A stretch of DNA of 64,000 bases from Bacillus sp. FJAT-18017 (GTDB taxonomy: Bacteria; Bacillota; Bacilli; Bacillales; Cytobacillaceae). The position numbers and the translations under genes are program-made. Position 1 is the first letter of the stretch, and each line of letters opens with the position of its first letter. Location: positions 4,617,501 through 4,681,500 of the forward strand of contig NZ_CP012602.1 of the NCBI RefSeq assembly GCF_001278805.1, read 5' to 3'. This document shows positions 45,780 through 55,800 of the stretch, in pieces. The notes under the pieces were generated by a model. The model was not told the origin of the DNA, did not search any database, and saw only the letters and a list, made by a program, of their open reading frames with translations.

Positions 45780-46973
45780 CTATTCATACATATTGGTTAA
45801 CACTTTATCCAGAGCCCCAAGAAAGCTGGCGGCTTCTCCGCTTGTTGCAGTCAGGGGCGGGAGGATCCGCACCACATTTGGGCCTGCCGTCAAGAGCAGG
45901 ACATGCTCATCCATTGCTGCTTTGACAATATCCAATGCACTTCCGTTAACCTCCAAACCTTTTAAAAGGCCCATCCCCCTCACCTTTTTAATGGAAGGAT
46001 GCTTTTCCTTAAGCTTTGCCAGTCCTTCATCCAAAAGTGTGGACAGCTTGCTGGCATCCTCGAGGAGATTGTCTGACAAAATAGTTGTTACAGTAGCAAG
46101 CCCTGCTACTGAAGCGAGCGGATTTCCCCCGAATGTGCTTCCATGGCTTCCTGGCTCAAAGCCTTTTGCTGCTTCACGGGTAGCAATCATAGCCCCGATT
46201 GGAAACCCTGAACCAAGTCCTTTTGCAAGCGACATGATGTCTGGTTTAATTCCATATTGCTCATATGCAAATAATGTTCCAGTACGGCCTATTCCAGTCT
46301 GGACCTCGTCTATGATAAGCAGGATTCCTTTTTCCTTGCAGATTTCCTCAAGTTTCCTGACCCATTCAAGGTTTGCCGGGACGACCCCGCCCTCACCCTG
46401 TACAAGCTCCAGGAGGACAGCACATGCATTACTTGCGGCTATTTCCTCTAATGCTGAACCGTCATTGTATTCCAGATAGCGGAACCCTTCCAGCAGCGGA
46501 TGGAACCCATCATGAATTTTATCCTGGCCAGTTGCAGCCATCGCCCCCATTGTCCTGCCGTGAAAGGATTGTTTGAAGGTAATGATTTCTGCCGTGCTGC
46601 TGCCGCTAATTTTCCTGGCATATCTCCTTGCCAGCTTGATTGCAGCTTCATTTGCTTCAGCGCCACTATTGCAGAAGAAAACATAATCTCCAAAACTATT
46701 TTTCACAAGCAGGGAGGCTAGCTCCTCCTGTGGCGGAATATGATAAAGATTTGAACAATGCCAAAGCTTTTCCAGCTGCTGCTCAAGAGCTGTTTTTACA
46801 GAGTCTGGGGCATGGCCCAGGTTGCAGACAGCTATACCCGATGTAAAATCGAGATACTGATTTCCGTCTGTATCCCAGACGTTACTTCCCTTCCCTTTTG
46901 CAAGAGCAAGCGGAAACCTTCCGTATGTGTGCAAAATCGCCGATTCTTCTAACGCCGCGCTATTGATTCCCAT
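45780..46973 (-). CDS. argD: Acetylornithine aminotransferase
   Basis: The 397-residue PLP enzyme converts N-acetylglutamate semialdehyde to N-acetylornithine. It shows FCNSGAEANEAAIKLARRYA, TFKQSFHGRTMGAMAATGQ, LLIIDEVQTGIGRTG and the PLP lysine in SLAKGLGSGFPIGAM. The start is ATG 46973 behind AAAAGGAGGCTGTCC, overlapping the end of argB by 14 bases; the open frame runs 41 codons further back inside argB. It lies in the standard argB-argD-carA order. Confidence 0.96.
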   Translation of the reverse strand: MGINSAALEESAILHTYGRFPLALAKGKGSNVWDTDGNQYLDFTSGIAVCNLGHAPDSVKTALEQQLEKLWHCSNLYHIPPQEELASLLVKNSFGDYVFFCNSGAEANEAAIKLARRYARKISGSSTAEIITFKQSFHGRTMGAMAATGQDKIHDGFHPLLEGFRYLEYNDGSALEEIAASNACAVLLELVQGEGGVVPANLEWVRKLEEICKEKGILLIIDEVQTGIGRTGTLFAYEQYGIKPDIMSLAKGLGSGFPIGAMIATREAAKGFEPGSHGSTFGGNPLASVAGLATVTTILSDNLLEDASKLSTLLDEGLAKLKEKHPSIKKVRGMGLLKGLEVNGSALDIVKAAMDEHVLLLTAGPNVVRILPPLTATSGEAASFLGALDKVLTNMYE

Positions 46974-47769
46974 GGACAGCCTCCTTTTCAAGAACGATTT
47001 TCGTACCAGCTTTTCCTCCGCTGCAATAAGAAAGCAGGCTTCCAGGTTCAAGACCATTGATGATTGCGGTTTCCCCGACACCCGATAATAAAGCATTGAG
47101 TGCTGAGCGAACCTTCGGGATCATTCCGCCCCATATTTGGCCGGAAGCAATCATTTCATCTATGTCCCTATTTGTTGCGGTATCCAATTTGGACTTTTCT
47201 CCGCCTTTATCGATTAAAATCCCAGGAATATCACTAATAAAACAAAGCCTTCCGCCTAACGCTGCTGCTATCGCTGCAGCCGCGGTGTCACCATTTATGT
47301 TATATCGCTGTCCCTGCAGGTCGGCCCCGATTGGAGAAATGACCGGGATATAACCGCCTTCGATTAGGTGTACAATGACCGAAGTGTTCACATTGGCCAC
47401 ATCTCCCACAAATCCAAGCGAACTTGAGGTCCTGGCCGGTTCTGCCGTTAATAAACCGCCATCCGTACCGCTGATTCCAATTGCCTTTCCTTCTGCAAGG
47501 GCTATTTTTCTAACAATCTGCTTATTCGCAATCCCGCTTAATGCCATTTCAACGACATCAAGCACCTCATTGGTTGTTACCCTCAGACCTCCGATAAACC
47601 GGGTTTCGATGTTAAGCTTTTCAAGCATTGAGGTAATCAACGGTCCGCCGCCATGGACGATAATCGGTGCCCATTGGCCTGAATTGGCAAGTGTCACTAT
47701 GTTTTCAAACAATGCCGGGGGCATTTTTTCCATGATGCTGCCGCCGCATTTTATCACCACGTGTTCCAT
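46960..47769 (-). CDS. argB: Acetylglutamate kinase
   Basis: The 269-residue amino-acid kinase phosphorylates N-acetylglutamate. It begins MEHVVIKCGGSIM and has IVHGGGPLITSML, the substrate loop RFIGGLRVTT and NINGDTAAAAIAAALGG for ATP. I start at ATG 47769, a few bases after AGGTGA; the in-frame GTG nine bases upstream is part of that ribosome site. The size and lack of an N-terminal extension suggest the non-hexameric, arginine-insensitive form, though this is inference. It follows argJ after a 273-base gap with a 52-bp repeat. Confidence 0.95.
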   Translation of the reverse strand: MEHVVIKCGGSIMEKMPPALFENIVTLANSGQWAPIIVHGGGPLITSMLEKLNIETRFIGGLRVTTNEVLDVVEMALSGIANKQIVRKIALAEGKAIGISGTDGGLLTAEPARTSSSLGFVGDVANVNTSVIVHLIEGGYIPVISPIGADLQGQRYNINGDTAAAAIAAALGGRLCFISDIPGILIDKGGEKSKLDTATNRDIDEMIASGQIWGGMIPKVRSALNALLSGVGETAIINGLEPGSLLSYCSGGKAGTKIVLEKEAVHGNQ

Positions 47770-47848
47770 TCTTTTCACCTGCCTAATTTTCGCATCCTAA
47801 TAGATTGAAATAATCATTAGAGTCATTGGATACATTTCCTTGCTTCAA

Positions 47849-48005
47849 AAGTATTAAAATGCTTCCAATAAAGGTTCTTAGCTACATTTTGGCTATTCTA
47901 AAGCATTGAAATGTTTCCAATAGAGATTCTTGGCCACATTTTCACAATTCTAGAGCAGCGAAATGGTGCCAATAGAGATTAAATGGCTAGAATTTCACGT
48001 TGCTC
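47849..48005. repeat. 52-bp degenerate tandem repeat in the argJ-argB gap
   Basis: Two full units (47849-47900 and 47901-47952) share AAG.ATT.AAATG.TTCCAATA.AG.TTCTT.GC.ACATTTT....ATTCTA. A third, partial unit (47953-48005) keeps GCGAAATGG.GCCAATAGAGATT. Confidence 0.8.
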
Positions 48006-48042
48006 CTACGGAACTCCATACACTCATGATGGATTTACTGCA

Positions 48043-49269
<1,227 letters not shown>

Positions 49270-49345
49270 GTAATATTCCTCCCTCGCTTGTTCTCCTGTC
49301 CTTTAATCAGGACAAATGTATAATAAATTTTGCCATTAAGGTGTT

Positions 49346-49447
49346 AAGAACTGCTGTTGGCGACTCTCCGGATTCACTTTTTCTCGCGGGTCGGCAAGAA
49401 CTGCTTTTGAAGACTCTCGGGATCTATTATTTCCTCGAAGGCTCATC
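49346..49447. repeat. 50-bp direct repeat in the argC-argJ gap
   Basis: Two units starting AAGAACTGCTGTTGGCGACT (49346) and AAGAACTGCTTTTGAAGACT (49396), each followed by CTC.GGAT and CTCG.GGGTCGGC or CTCGAAGGCTCATC. Confidence 0.75.
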
Positions 49448-49503
49448 AACGTGGTATTAAATGAATCCTCAATCAATTTTCCCCGCAGGATAGTCACGCT
49501 GTA

Positions 49504-50541
49504 TTATGGATATTGAGGGATATCGTATAGACCCGTCCGGATATCCCAGCCATTCATTAAATTCGCATTTTGGATTGCCTGGCCGGCTGCACCCTTCATC
49601 AAATTATCGATAACAGAAACAATTGTAAGCCGCCCGGTCCTTTTATCTGAAAAAAGGCCAATATCGCAAAAGTTACTGCCATAAACTTCTTTTGTTGCCG
49701 GCAGGCTTCCTTCATCCCTGATTCGGACAAAGGGATTGTTTTTATAAAATTCACTGTAAAGTCCAATGATCTCTTTTGTAGAAATGGCTTGTGATAAATT
49801 CACATAAATCGTTGCCATGATTCCGCGTGTCATCGGTGCAAGATGGGCTGTAAACGTAACTGTAATTTCCCTTCCAGACTGCTCGGATAGAATTTGCTCA
49901 ATTTCCGGGATATGCTGATGAGTGCCTAATTTGTAAGCTTTCATATTCTCATTGACCTCAGAGAAATGAGTTCCAAGTGAGGCACCCCGCCCGGCACCCG
50001 AGACGCCGGATTTTGCATCAATAATAATTGAACTCGTATCTGCGAGCCCTGCCTTTATAACAGGCAGCAGTCCCAACAGGGAAGCCGTTGGATAACAGCC
50101 TGGATTTGCAACAATTCGAGCGCTTTTGATTTCTTCCGTATACAGTTCGCTTAATCCGTATACTGCTTCTGCAATCACTTCCGGCTCTGCCGGGGTGTGT
50201 TTATACCATTCCTCATACTGATCGGGGGACTTTAACCTTAAATCCCCAGATAAGTCGATACATTTAGTTCCATTTTCGATTAATTGGGGAACGAGTGATT
50301 TACTGATTCCTGAAGGAACGGCCAAGAATGCGATATCTGCAGACTCACTTATTTTTTTCGCATCAAAGCTTACCATCGTAACATCCAGCAACTCTCCTGT
50401 ATGGGGAAACACGCTGCTAATGTCAGTTCCTCCACGTGAACTCGAAATGACTGGCCCCAATTCAAGCTCAGGATGTTTATCTATCAGCCTCATCAATTCG
50501 ATGGCACTATATCCTGTGCCTCCGATAACTGCTGTTCTCAC
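49504..50541 (-). CDS. argC: N-acetyl-gamma-glutamyl-phosphate reductase
   Basis: The 345-residue NADPH-dependent enzyme reduces acetylglutamyl phosphate to the semialdehyde. It has the coenzyme motif AVIGGTGYSAIELMRL, the catalytic cysteine in RIVANPGCYPTASLLGL and the SGVSGAGRGASLGTHFSE loop. Start is GTG 50541 (MRTAVIGG) behind AGGGAGGGGATGCA; twelve extra upstream codons lack a ribosome site. It is the first gene of the arginine cluster, and the promoter with an ARG box lies 26 bases upstream. Confidence 0.96.
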   Translation of the reverse strand: MRTAVIGGTGYSAIELMRLIDKHPELELGPVISSSRGGTDISSVFPHTGELLDVTMVSFDAKKISESADIAFLAVPSGISKSLVPQLIENGTKCIDLSGDLRLKSPDQYEEWYKHTPAEPEVIAEAVYGLSELYTEEIKSARIVANPGCYPTASLLGLLPVIKAGLADTSSIIIDAKSGVSGAGRGASLGTHFSEVNENMKAYKLGTHQHIPEIEQILSEQSGREITVTFTAHLAPMTRGIMATIYVNLSQAISTKEIIGLYSEFYKNNPFVRIRDEGSLPATKEVYGSNFCDIGLFSDKRTGRLTIVSVIDNLMKGAAGQAIQNANLMNGWDIRTGLYDIPQYP

Positions 50542-50566
50542 TGCATCCCCTCCCTTATATTGAATC

Positions 50567-50595
50567 ATTATAATCATAGATTAATAATTATGCAA
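50567..50595 (-). promoter_or_regulatory. argC promoter with overlapping ARG box
   Basis: Minus strand: -35 TTGCAT (50590-50595), 17-base spacer, -10 TATAAT (50567-50572). TGCATAATTATTAA (50581-50594) matches 12 of 14 bases of the ArgR operator core TGAATAATTATTCA and covers the -35 region, so repression by AhrC/ArgR with arginine is expected. Confidence 0.75.
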
Positions 50596-50718
50596 CCCGT
50601 CTTTTAAAAATATTTCTGTTTTTTTGAAAAATAGTAAAAACGCCTAGTGTAATCTATGTTATATTTATTTAAACTTTCACCCTTCATGCATAATGATGTA
50701 TATTTATTAAAATAAATA

Positions 50719-50755
50719 ATAAAAAAGCCACAGCTGACGGAATCCTCTGTGGCAA
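50719..50755 (-). terminator. Terminator of the GDPD-family gene
   Basis: GCCACAG-aggattccgt..-CTGTGGC stem followed on the minus strand by TTTTTTATT; it separates the phosphodiesterase gene from the argC promoter. Confidence 0.8.
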
Positions 50756-50826
50756 ATTTATCTTTATTTACTTTGAAAGGTTATTTACCGCGATACTGAC
50801 TACCCACTCACAAACTGCTAAAAGCA

Positions 50827-51783
50827 TTACTCACTGACTCTATCAATCCGGTTAGTCCAAACCCATCCAGAATACCCTTCCGGCACCCGTTTTATATCCT
50901 CTTTAGTGTCAAACCCTTCTGAAAAACCTCCATCTCCCGCAACTAAAACCACTCTTGTTCCTGCACTATCCATCCTGGAACTAAATTTTCCCGGCCAGCC
51001 CCAGATAACGGGTGCAATTTTCTCGGGGATATGAAGCTGGGTGTTCTTGCAGGCATCCGGTATAAATCCAGTCCAGCCAATCGCCATATACGGAAGGAGG
51101 CAGCTTTTTAAGGTAGCCTTCGACATCGCCCGCACCTCTGGAAGCTCTTTTAACAGCGATGCGATAGGTTCGTCTCCGCCGTATACCGATATATGCTCTA
51201 ATCCACTTACAGTACGCAAATAGTCAGCCAGCATTTTCCCCTCATTGGGATCATTGCTTTTAATATGAAGCAACAACTCCTTATCCGGAAACTCAACTAG
51301 CACCTCCTCAAGAGAAGGCATTAACCCCACGCCTTTCCCCCGGAAAGGATATGTCTTTCCGTTGTCGGCGGTATACCCATAACCAATATCAAGGGCCTTA
51401 AGGTTTTCCATAGTGTTGTCTCGGGTAACTCCAGTTCCATTTGTCCTGCAGTCGAGAGTCCAATCATGGAATACAGCAAATTCACCATCCTTCGTCGGAT
51501 GGATATCAATTTCGACTATATCTGCCCCTGCTGCGAATGCTGCTTCCATTGACGGCAGTGTGTTTTCTAAATACTGATGTTCGGGTGGGTAAATTCGCTC
51601 GGCCGTACATGTTTCATTGGTAATCCCGTCCATCGGGAAGGTTTGTGCCAAGCCCCGATGAGCCAGGAGCAGGGGTTCTGCCTTGCTATTGGAAAAATAA
51701 GAAGTGTTATTCAGGAATATAAATAAAACAAGGATAATGAGGGCTATTATTGCGCGCTTCCACTTCCTTTTCATGTTTTCCAT
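50827..51783 (-). CDS. Glycerophosphodiester phosphodiesterase family protein, membrane-anchored or secreted
   Basis: The 318-residue protein has an N-terminal hydrophobic segment (ALIILVLFIFLNNTSYF), which anchors or exports it, followed by a GDPD TIM barrel: LLAHRGLAQTF, DIVEIDIHPTKDGEFAVFHDWTLD and TNGTGVTRDNTMENLKALD. The metal and catalytic residues (the HR pair, E-D, HD) are present. An insertion after the first strand, CTAERIYPPEHQYLENT, separates it from standard GlpQ, so the substrate may not be a simple glycerophosphodiester. It is a single gene with its own terminator. Confidence 0.87.
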   Translation of the reverse strand: MENMKRKWKRAIIALIILVLFIFLNNTSYFSNSKAEPLLLAHRGLAQTFPMDGITNETCTAERIYPPEHQYLENTLPSMEAAFAAGADIVEIDIHPTKDGEFAVFHDWTLDCRTNGTGVTRDNTMENLKALDIGYGYTADNGKTYPFRGKGVGLMPSLEEVLVEFPDKELLLHIKSNDPNEGKMLADYLRTVSGLEHISVYGGDEPIASLLKELPEVRAMSKATLKSCLLPYMAIGWTGFIPDACKNTQLHIPEKIAPVIWGWPGKFSSRMDSAGTRVVLVAGDGGFSEGFDTKEDIKRVPEGYSGWVWTNRIDRVSE

Positions 51784-51790
51784 CTCCTTT

Positions 51791-51819
51791 TAAAAAGCAT
51801 TGCCCAAATGGACAATGCC
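51791..51819 (-). terminator. Terminator of the RimJ-like acetyltransferase gene
   Basis: GCATTGTCC-attt-GGGCAATGC hairpin followed on the minus strand by TTTTTAAAA, about ten bases past the stop codon. Confidence 0.8.
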
Positions 51820-51829
51820 CCGAAAATTA

Positions 51830-52390
51830 TCAGCTGGTTGTTTTTGCAAAAATGCATGTGGAAGAGAGATTCCCCTCTACATCAATACTATCATTTTTCA
51901 AGATCCCTTCCAGTTGGAAACCGAGCCGTTCCGGAATCTTTCTGCTTTTTTCATTTCTCGAGTCACAGCGGATTTCAACCCGTTTTGCACCAAGCTCCTT
52001 GAATGCGAAATTTGCAATCCCTTTTGCAGCCTCTGTCATAAAGCCCTTTCCACCAAAACGGCTGTCTATCCAATAGCCAATCTCAAATTTAGGAACATCC
52101 CAGTTGATCCGATGAAGCCCCGACGATGCAATCAAATCTCCGGTTCTCTTATTAAATACAAGCAGCCTTAAGTCTTGCCTCATTAAAAACTTTGCATGTG
52201 ATTCCCTGATGTTTGCCTCGACATCATCCTCGCTTTGGTTAGCATGTGCCCAGGGCATCCATGGTTTCAACTCTTCGAGCGAAGCCTGGATGGCCTGGTA
52301 CACGGCACTTCCATCGCCTGGTTTCGGCATTCTGATTAAAAGTCTTTCTGTTTCAAATTCTGAAGGAAATTCCAGCAAAACCGGATTCAT
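51830..52390 (-). CDS. GNAT acetyltransferase, RimJ/RimL type
   Basis: This 186-residue protein starts FPSEFETERLLIRMPKPGDG and contains HRINWDVPKFEIGYWIDSRF, the acetyl-CoA loop FGGKGFMTEAAKGIANFAF and RCDSRNEKSRKIPERLGFQLEG, the order typical of RimJ/RimL-like ribosomal protein acetyltransferases and their relatives. The actual acceptor is unknown. GGGGGAAGGGAGA precedes the ATG. It has its own terminator. The 380 bases upstream (52391-52774) hold only the terminator of the next gene. Confidence 0.88.
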   Translation of the reverse strand: MNPVLLEFPSEFETERLLIRMPKPGDGSAVYQAIQASLEELKPWMPWAHANQSEDDVEANIRESHAKFLMRQDLRLLVFNKRTGDLIASSGLHRINWDVPKFEIGYWIDSRFGGKGFMTEAAKGIANFAFKELGAKRVEIRCDSRNEKSRKIPERLGFQLEGILKNDSIDVEGNLSSTCIFAKTTS

Positions 52391-52722
52391 TCTCCCTTCC
52401 CCCTTTTATTTTTTTATGTAATCAACAGTCCTATTTAAAGCAGTATGCCATCTTCCTGTTCAAATGCTGCAAGGAACGAAACTGCCACTTCGACCGATTT
52501 TCGCCCTGTCTATTTTTGTTACTCATTTCAAGAGTCAACCCGGCTCTATAACCCAATCGAAAAAAACTGCTTTTATTATCCAAAGTTTACATTATGATTC
52601 CACAGTAGTCCATGCGATAAGATATTTTCTGCATATCTTACTGTCAGGAGAATGGGAATATTTAATCTGTTCCAGGATACTAATGGCAATGATAATTTTG
52701 AAGAAAAGCCCTTTTTACTTCA

Positions 52723-52756
52723 AAAAAATCAAAAAACACTCCTTCATCAGGAGTGC
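52723..52756 (-). terminator. Terminator after the CBO0543-family gene
   Basis: CACTCCT-gatga-AGGAGTG followed on the minus strand by TTTTTTGATTTTTTTG. It lies 20 bases after the restored-frame stop codon at 52775, which supports that longer gene model. Confidence 0.8.
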
Positions 52757-52774
52757 AACTTTATTCCCAAGTGT

Positions 52775-53345
52775 TCATTTTGCTTTACTATTGAAATAAA
52801 TAAAAAGGTTCGTCAGCCATTTTGCCAAAAGGACCACAACCAGATAACAGATAAATAAGGTTAGGTAATTCGTCCCTTGCTTCAGTACCATTAGATTAGC
52901 AGAAACATAAATAGGCTTAAAAATGAATGCAAGTATTGCCGATACAATAATCGTTATACAAGTAGTAATTTTTATTTCTATTCAACGTCCATTGATAGGT
53001 AAGCATAAACACGACCGGAATCAGCGATACATCCAGTGTGAAGCTTGAAGGCAGTATAGGGAAGACTTTATATGGGTAAAAAACCTTACCGTGAGTAGAG
53101 TTGTATGCATCAATATACGTAAATATGAAATGAACACAAAATCCATAAAAACCGAGTAGGAAAGCTCGTTTTCTATCAATAGTAAAAAATAAAAGGATAA
53201 GCGGGACAATGAGCAAGGCAGCATTTACCCAAAACTGCAAGGAATCGAAGGACGAGTATTCCCGCCAGTAAGTGTTCCACACTTCTGTTAAACTCTTTTC
53301 CAGTGACTCAATATTATTGATCATATCTTGCTGTTTGTCAGGCAT
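52775..53345 (-). pseudogene. CBO0543-family membrane protein, frameshifted
   Basis: The intact frame begins MPDKQQDMINNIESLEKSL and gives three hydrophobic helices up to FMLTYQWTLNRNKNYYLY, then ends at 52917 with NDYCIGNTCIHF. One base over, the sequence continues without a stop as TIIVSAILAFIFKPIYVSAN and a last helix LTLFICYLVVVLLAKW to a stop at 52775. Joined, the product is about 189 residues, the usual size and order for CBO0543 proteins, which are multi-helix membrane proteins of unknown role found in spore formers. A single extra base near 52956 (TATAACG) explains the break. It could be an assembly error, a real mutation, or a programmed shift. Confidence 0.75.
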
Positions 53346-53445
53346 GGTTCACCCCCGTCACACAGGATAGGGTTATTTTGCTAAGTGCCGCCTGATTTTA
53401 TTCTACATTAAACCGAGGGCAAAAAAAGTGCCCCTTCAAGCATAG

Positions 53446-54705
53446 TTATATGCCTTCAGGGACAGCCACCTTTCTTCTTATACTAGTATCATTGAGCTGA
53501 GTACTTTCCGTGAACCCTTTGCTAATGTTGCCATAAAGCTGGTAAATTTTTAATCCCGGGTTTACCTCAAGCAATTTATCCATATCCTTTTCCTTACCCT
53601 TCACAATAATTGCCTTTTCTGGCGCAATGCCTATTACTTCGAAGGATTCCAATACGAATAGGCTCGTTTGTTTTGTTAGAACAACCCATTTTTGCAACGG
53701 GGCCTTTTTAAACTGGACATTCTCTTTCCCTTCAAAGTAACAGCCCTGTTTAGGGTTAAGCTGGATTAAATCCTCTACAATGGCACTTGCAGTTGGAAGC
53801 TTCCCGGCACCTGGACCTTGAAGGGTTAAATTCCCGACAATATCCGCATCTATGGAAACTGCATTTTGAACACCCTCAACCGAGTACAACGGATGCGAGG
53901 GAGCAACAAGCACAGGTTTAACGGAGCATCTGATGCCCCGGTTCCCTTTTTCAAGTGAGATGACATGCTTTACACGCAATCCACACTCTGAAAAGAGCCG
54001 AATTTGAGAGTGGGAAATTCCTGATATGCCCTTCCTTGTTACCCTCTGCCACTCCGGCTGCTCCCCAAACGCAATTTGACTAAGCACCATAGCTTTATAA
54101 AAAGCATCATAGCCCTCTATATCACTGCTTGGGTCTGCCTCGGCATATCCTTTATCCTGGGCAGCCTGAAGTGCCTTATGGAATGAAACTCCCTCCACAC
54201 GCATTTTGGACAATATATAATTGGAGGTTCCGTTAACAATTCCTTCTATCTTTATGATTTTGTTAACATTCAAAAGTGTTCTGACCGTTTGAATTGCAGG
54301 GATTCCACCGGCAACAGTCGCTTCAAACCCACAGGCAACATGATATCTGGAAGCATGTTCAAGAAGTTCACTTCCATGGTAAGCAAACATTTCCTTATTC
54401 GCGGTTATAATGTGGCAGCCTCTTTCAATTGATTTTTTCAAATAAGTATAACCTGGTTCCCTGCCAACAATTGCTTCTATTACTACATCAAGTTTCGGCA
54501 AATTTAATATGTCATTAAAATTTGAGGTAAGGAGGATGTCATCATCTTGCACTTGATGTTTTTCAACATCCCTTACAAGTATGGCCGCGACCTTTACATT
54601 TTTACCAAGGATTGCTTTTAACCTTACCTGATGGGACTTAATTGTTTCATATACTCCTTTGCCGACTGTGCCAAAGCCCAATAGTGCAACATGGATGTCC
54701 TCCAC
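53446..54705 (-). CDS. hom: Homoserine dehydrogenase
   Basis: The 419-residue NAD(P)-dependent enzyme reduces aspartate semialdehyde to homoserine. It has the coenzyme start VALLGFGTVGKGVYE, AIVGREPGYTYLKKSIERG, ITANKEMFAYHG, NGTSNYILSKM, GYAEADPSSDIEGYDAFYKA and a C-terminal regulatory region of about 90 residues. It lies 12 bases after metX, so it is the third gene of the SAM-riboswitch operon. That places homoserine supply under methionine control. A separate hom-thrC-thrB operon would be expected elsewhere. Confidence 0.94.
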   Translation of the reverse strand: MEDIHVALLGFGTVGKGVYETIKSHQVRLKAILGKNVKVAAILVRDVEKHQVQDDDILLTSNFNDILNLPKLDVVIEAIVGREPGYTYLKKSIERGCHIITANKEMFAYHGSELLEHASRYHVACGFEATVAGGIPAIQTVRTLLNVNKIIKIEGIVNGTSNYILSKMRVEGVSFHKALQAAQDKGYAEADPSSDIEGYDAFYKAMVLSQIAFGEQPEWQRVTRKGISGISHSQIRLFSECGLRVKHVISLEKGNRGIRCSVKPVLVAPSHPLYSVEGVQNAVSIDADIVGNLTLQGPGAGKLPTASAIVEDLIQLNPKQGCYFEGKENVQFKKAPLQKWVVLTKQTSLFVLESFEVIGIAPEKAIIVKGKEKDMDKLLEVNPGLKIYQLYGNISKGFTESTQLNDTSIRRKVAVPEGI

Positions 54706-54717
54706 TTAAATCCCTCC

Positions 54718-55800
54718 TCAAATTTTTAGGGAAGCCTTGAGAATTCCTCCCCACTTTGAAAACTCGGCAAGGAATCCGTCATGCCCGAAGTCAGTCTCCA
54801 CTTCAACATAATCAGCCTTTTTCCCAACCTCCTGCAATGCTTCCGCAATTCCCTTAACATGTTTGGGAGGATACAGCAAGTCACCCGTATAGCCTAACAG
54901 CAGGGTTTTTGCATTAATCTTCTGAATAGCCTTCCTCCACCCAAGCCTTCCTCTGCCAATATCATGCGAATCCATTGCCTCCAACAAGTACAAATAGCTG
55001 TTGGCATCAAAACGGGAAGCAAGCTTTTGCCCCTGATATTTTAAATAGGATTCAATCTGAAAAGTTTCTCCATCTTTTAGCTCTCTGTTAAATCTCTGAT
55101 TGAACATAGTGCCGGTCCGGTACGTGACCATTCCGACCATCCTGGCGATTTCCAATCCAGCAATCCTGTCTGTCTCTGAATAGAAGCCACCTTTCCAGAC
55201 TGGGTCCTGCATGATGGCGTTACGGCCTATTGCGTTAAAAGCAATTCCATAATCACTTAAGAAAGGGGTAACGGCCATTGGAATGATTAGATCGGTAAAA
55301 TCAGGGTATGCAATTGCCAATTCGAGCACTTGCATACCTCCAAGAGACCCTCCAATCGCCGCTTTTAATTTATCGATACCAAGTTTGCGGAGTGCCAGGT
55401 ACTGTGCATGGACAATGTCTCTTATCGTTATTTTTGGAAAGCCGAATTGGTACGGTTTGTTCGACAGCGGATTTTTACTAGTTGGACCAGTTGATCCCGA
55501 GCAGCCTCCCAATACATTGAACGTAATAACCTCATATTCATTCGTATCGATATACTTTCCATCGCCAATCAGTCCATGCCACCAGCCGGGATAGTTTTCC
55601 GTACCAATCGTAAACTGATTTCCTGTTAGAGCATGGCAAACCAGGATGATAGGGCCTCCCCTATTCCCGGTCCTTTCGAAGGATAGCTCAGTTTCAGGGA
55701 GTATCACACCGCTTTCAAGTACAAGGTCACCGACTTTTATCGTTCCATATTCCGGCGGAGCTGCCGTTTCAAAACGTATCGATGAATGTTCTGCTCTCAT
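54718..55800 (-). CDS. metX: Homoserine O-acetyltransferase
   Basis: The 360-residue alpha/beta hydrolase-fold enzyme acetylates homoserine with acetyl-CoA. It shows the oxyanion region [11 protein letters not shown], the nucleophile serine in [16 protein letters not shown], the aspartate in [13 protein letters not shown] and the histidine in [12 protein letters not shown]. It is a MetX-type enzyme, not the MetA type used by B. subtilis. Its ATG overlaps the metY stop codon as ATGA, so translation is coupled. Some MetX-like enzymes use succinyl-CoA, which cannot be excluded. Confidence 0.94.
   Translation of the reverse strand: MRAEHSSIRFETAAPPEYGTIKVGDLVLESGVILPETELSFERTGNRGGPIILVCHALTGNQFTIGTENYPGWWHGLIGDGKYIDTNEYEVITFNVLGGCSGSTGPTSKNPLSNKPYQFGFPKITIRDIVHAQYLALRKLGIDKLKAAIGGSLGGMQVLELAIAYPDFTDLIIPMAVTPFLSDYGIAFNAIGRNAIMQDPVWKGGFYSETDRIAGLEIARMVGMVTYRTGTMFNQRFNRELKDGETFQIESYLKYQGQKLASRFDANSYLYLLEAMDSHDIGRGRLGWRKAIQKINAKTLLLGYTGDLLYPPKHVKGIAEALQEVGKKADYVEVETDFGHDGFLAEFSKWGGILKASLKI

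Noticed and set aside
52917..53345. Taking the 142-residue frame as a complete gene
   Set aside because: Its last 12 residues look random, while the adjacent frame continues the expected family helices to a stop just before a terminator, so a frameshift fits better.
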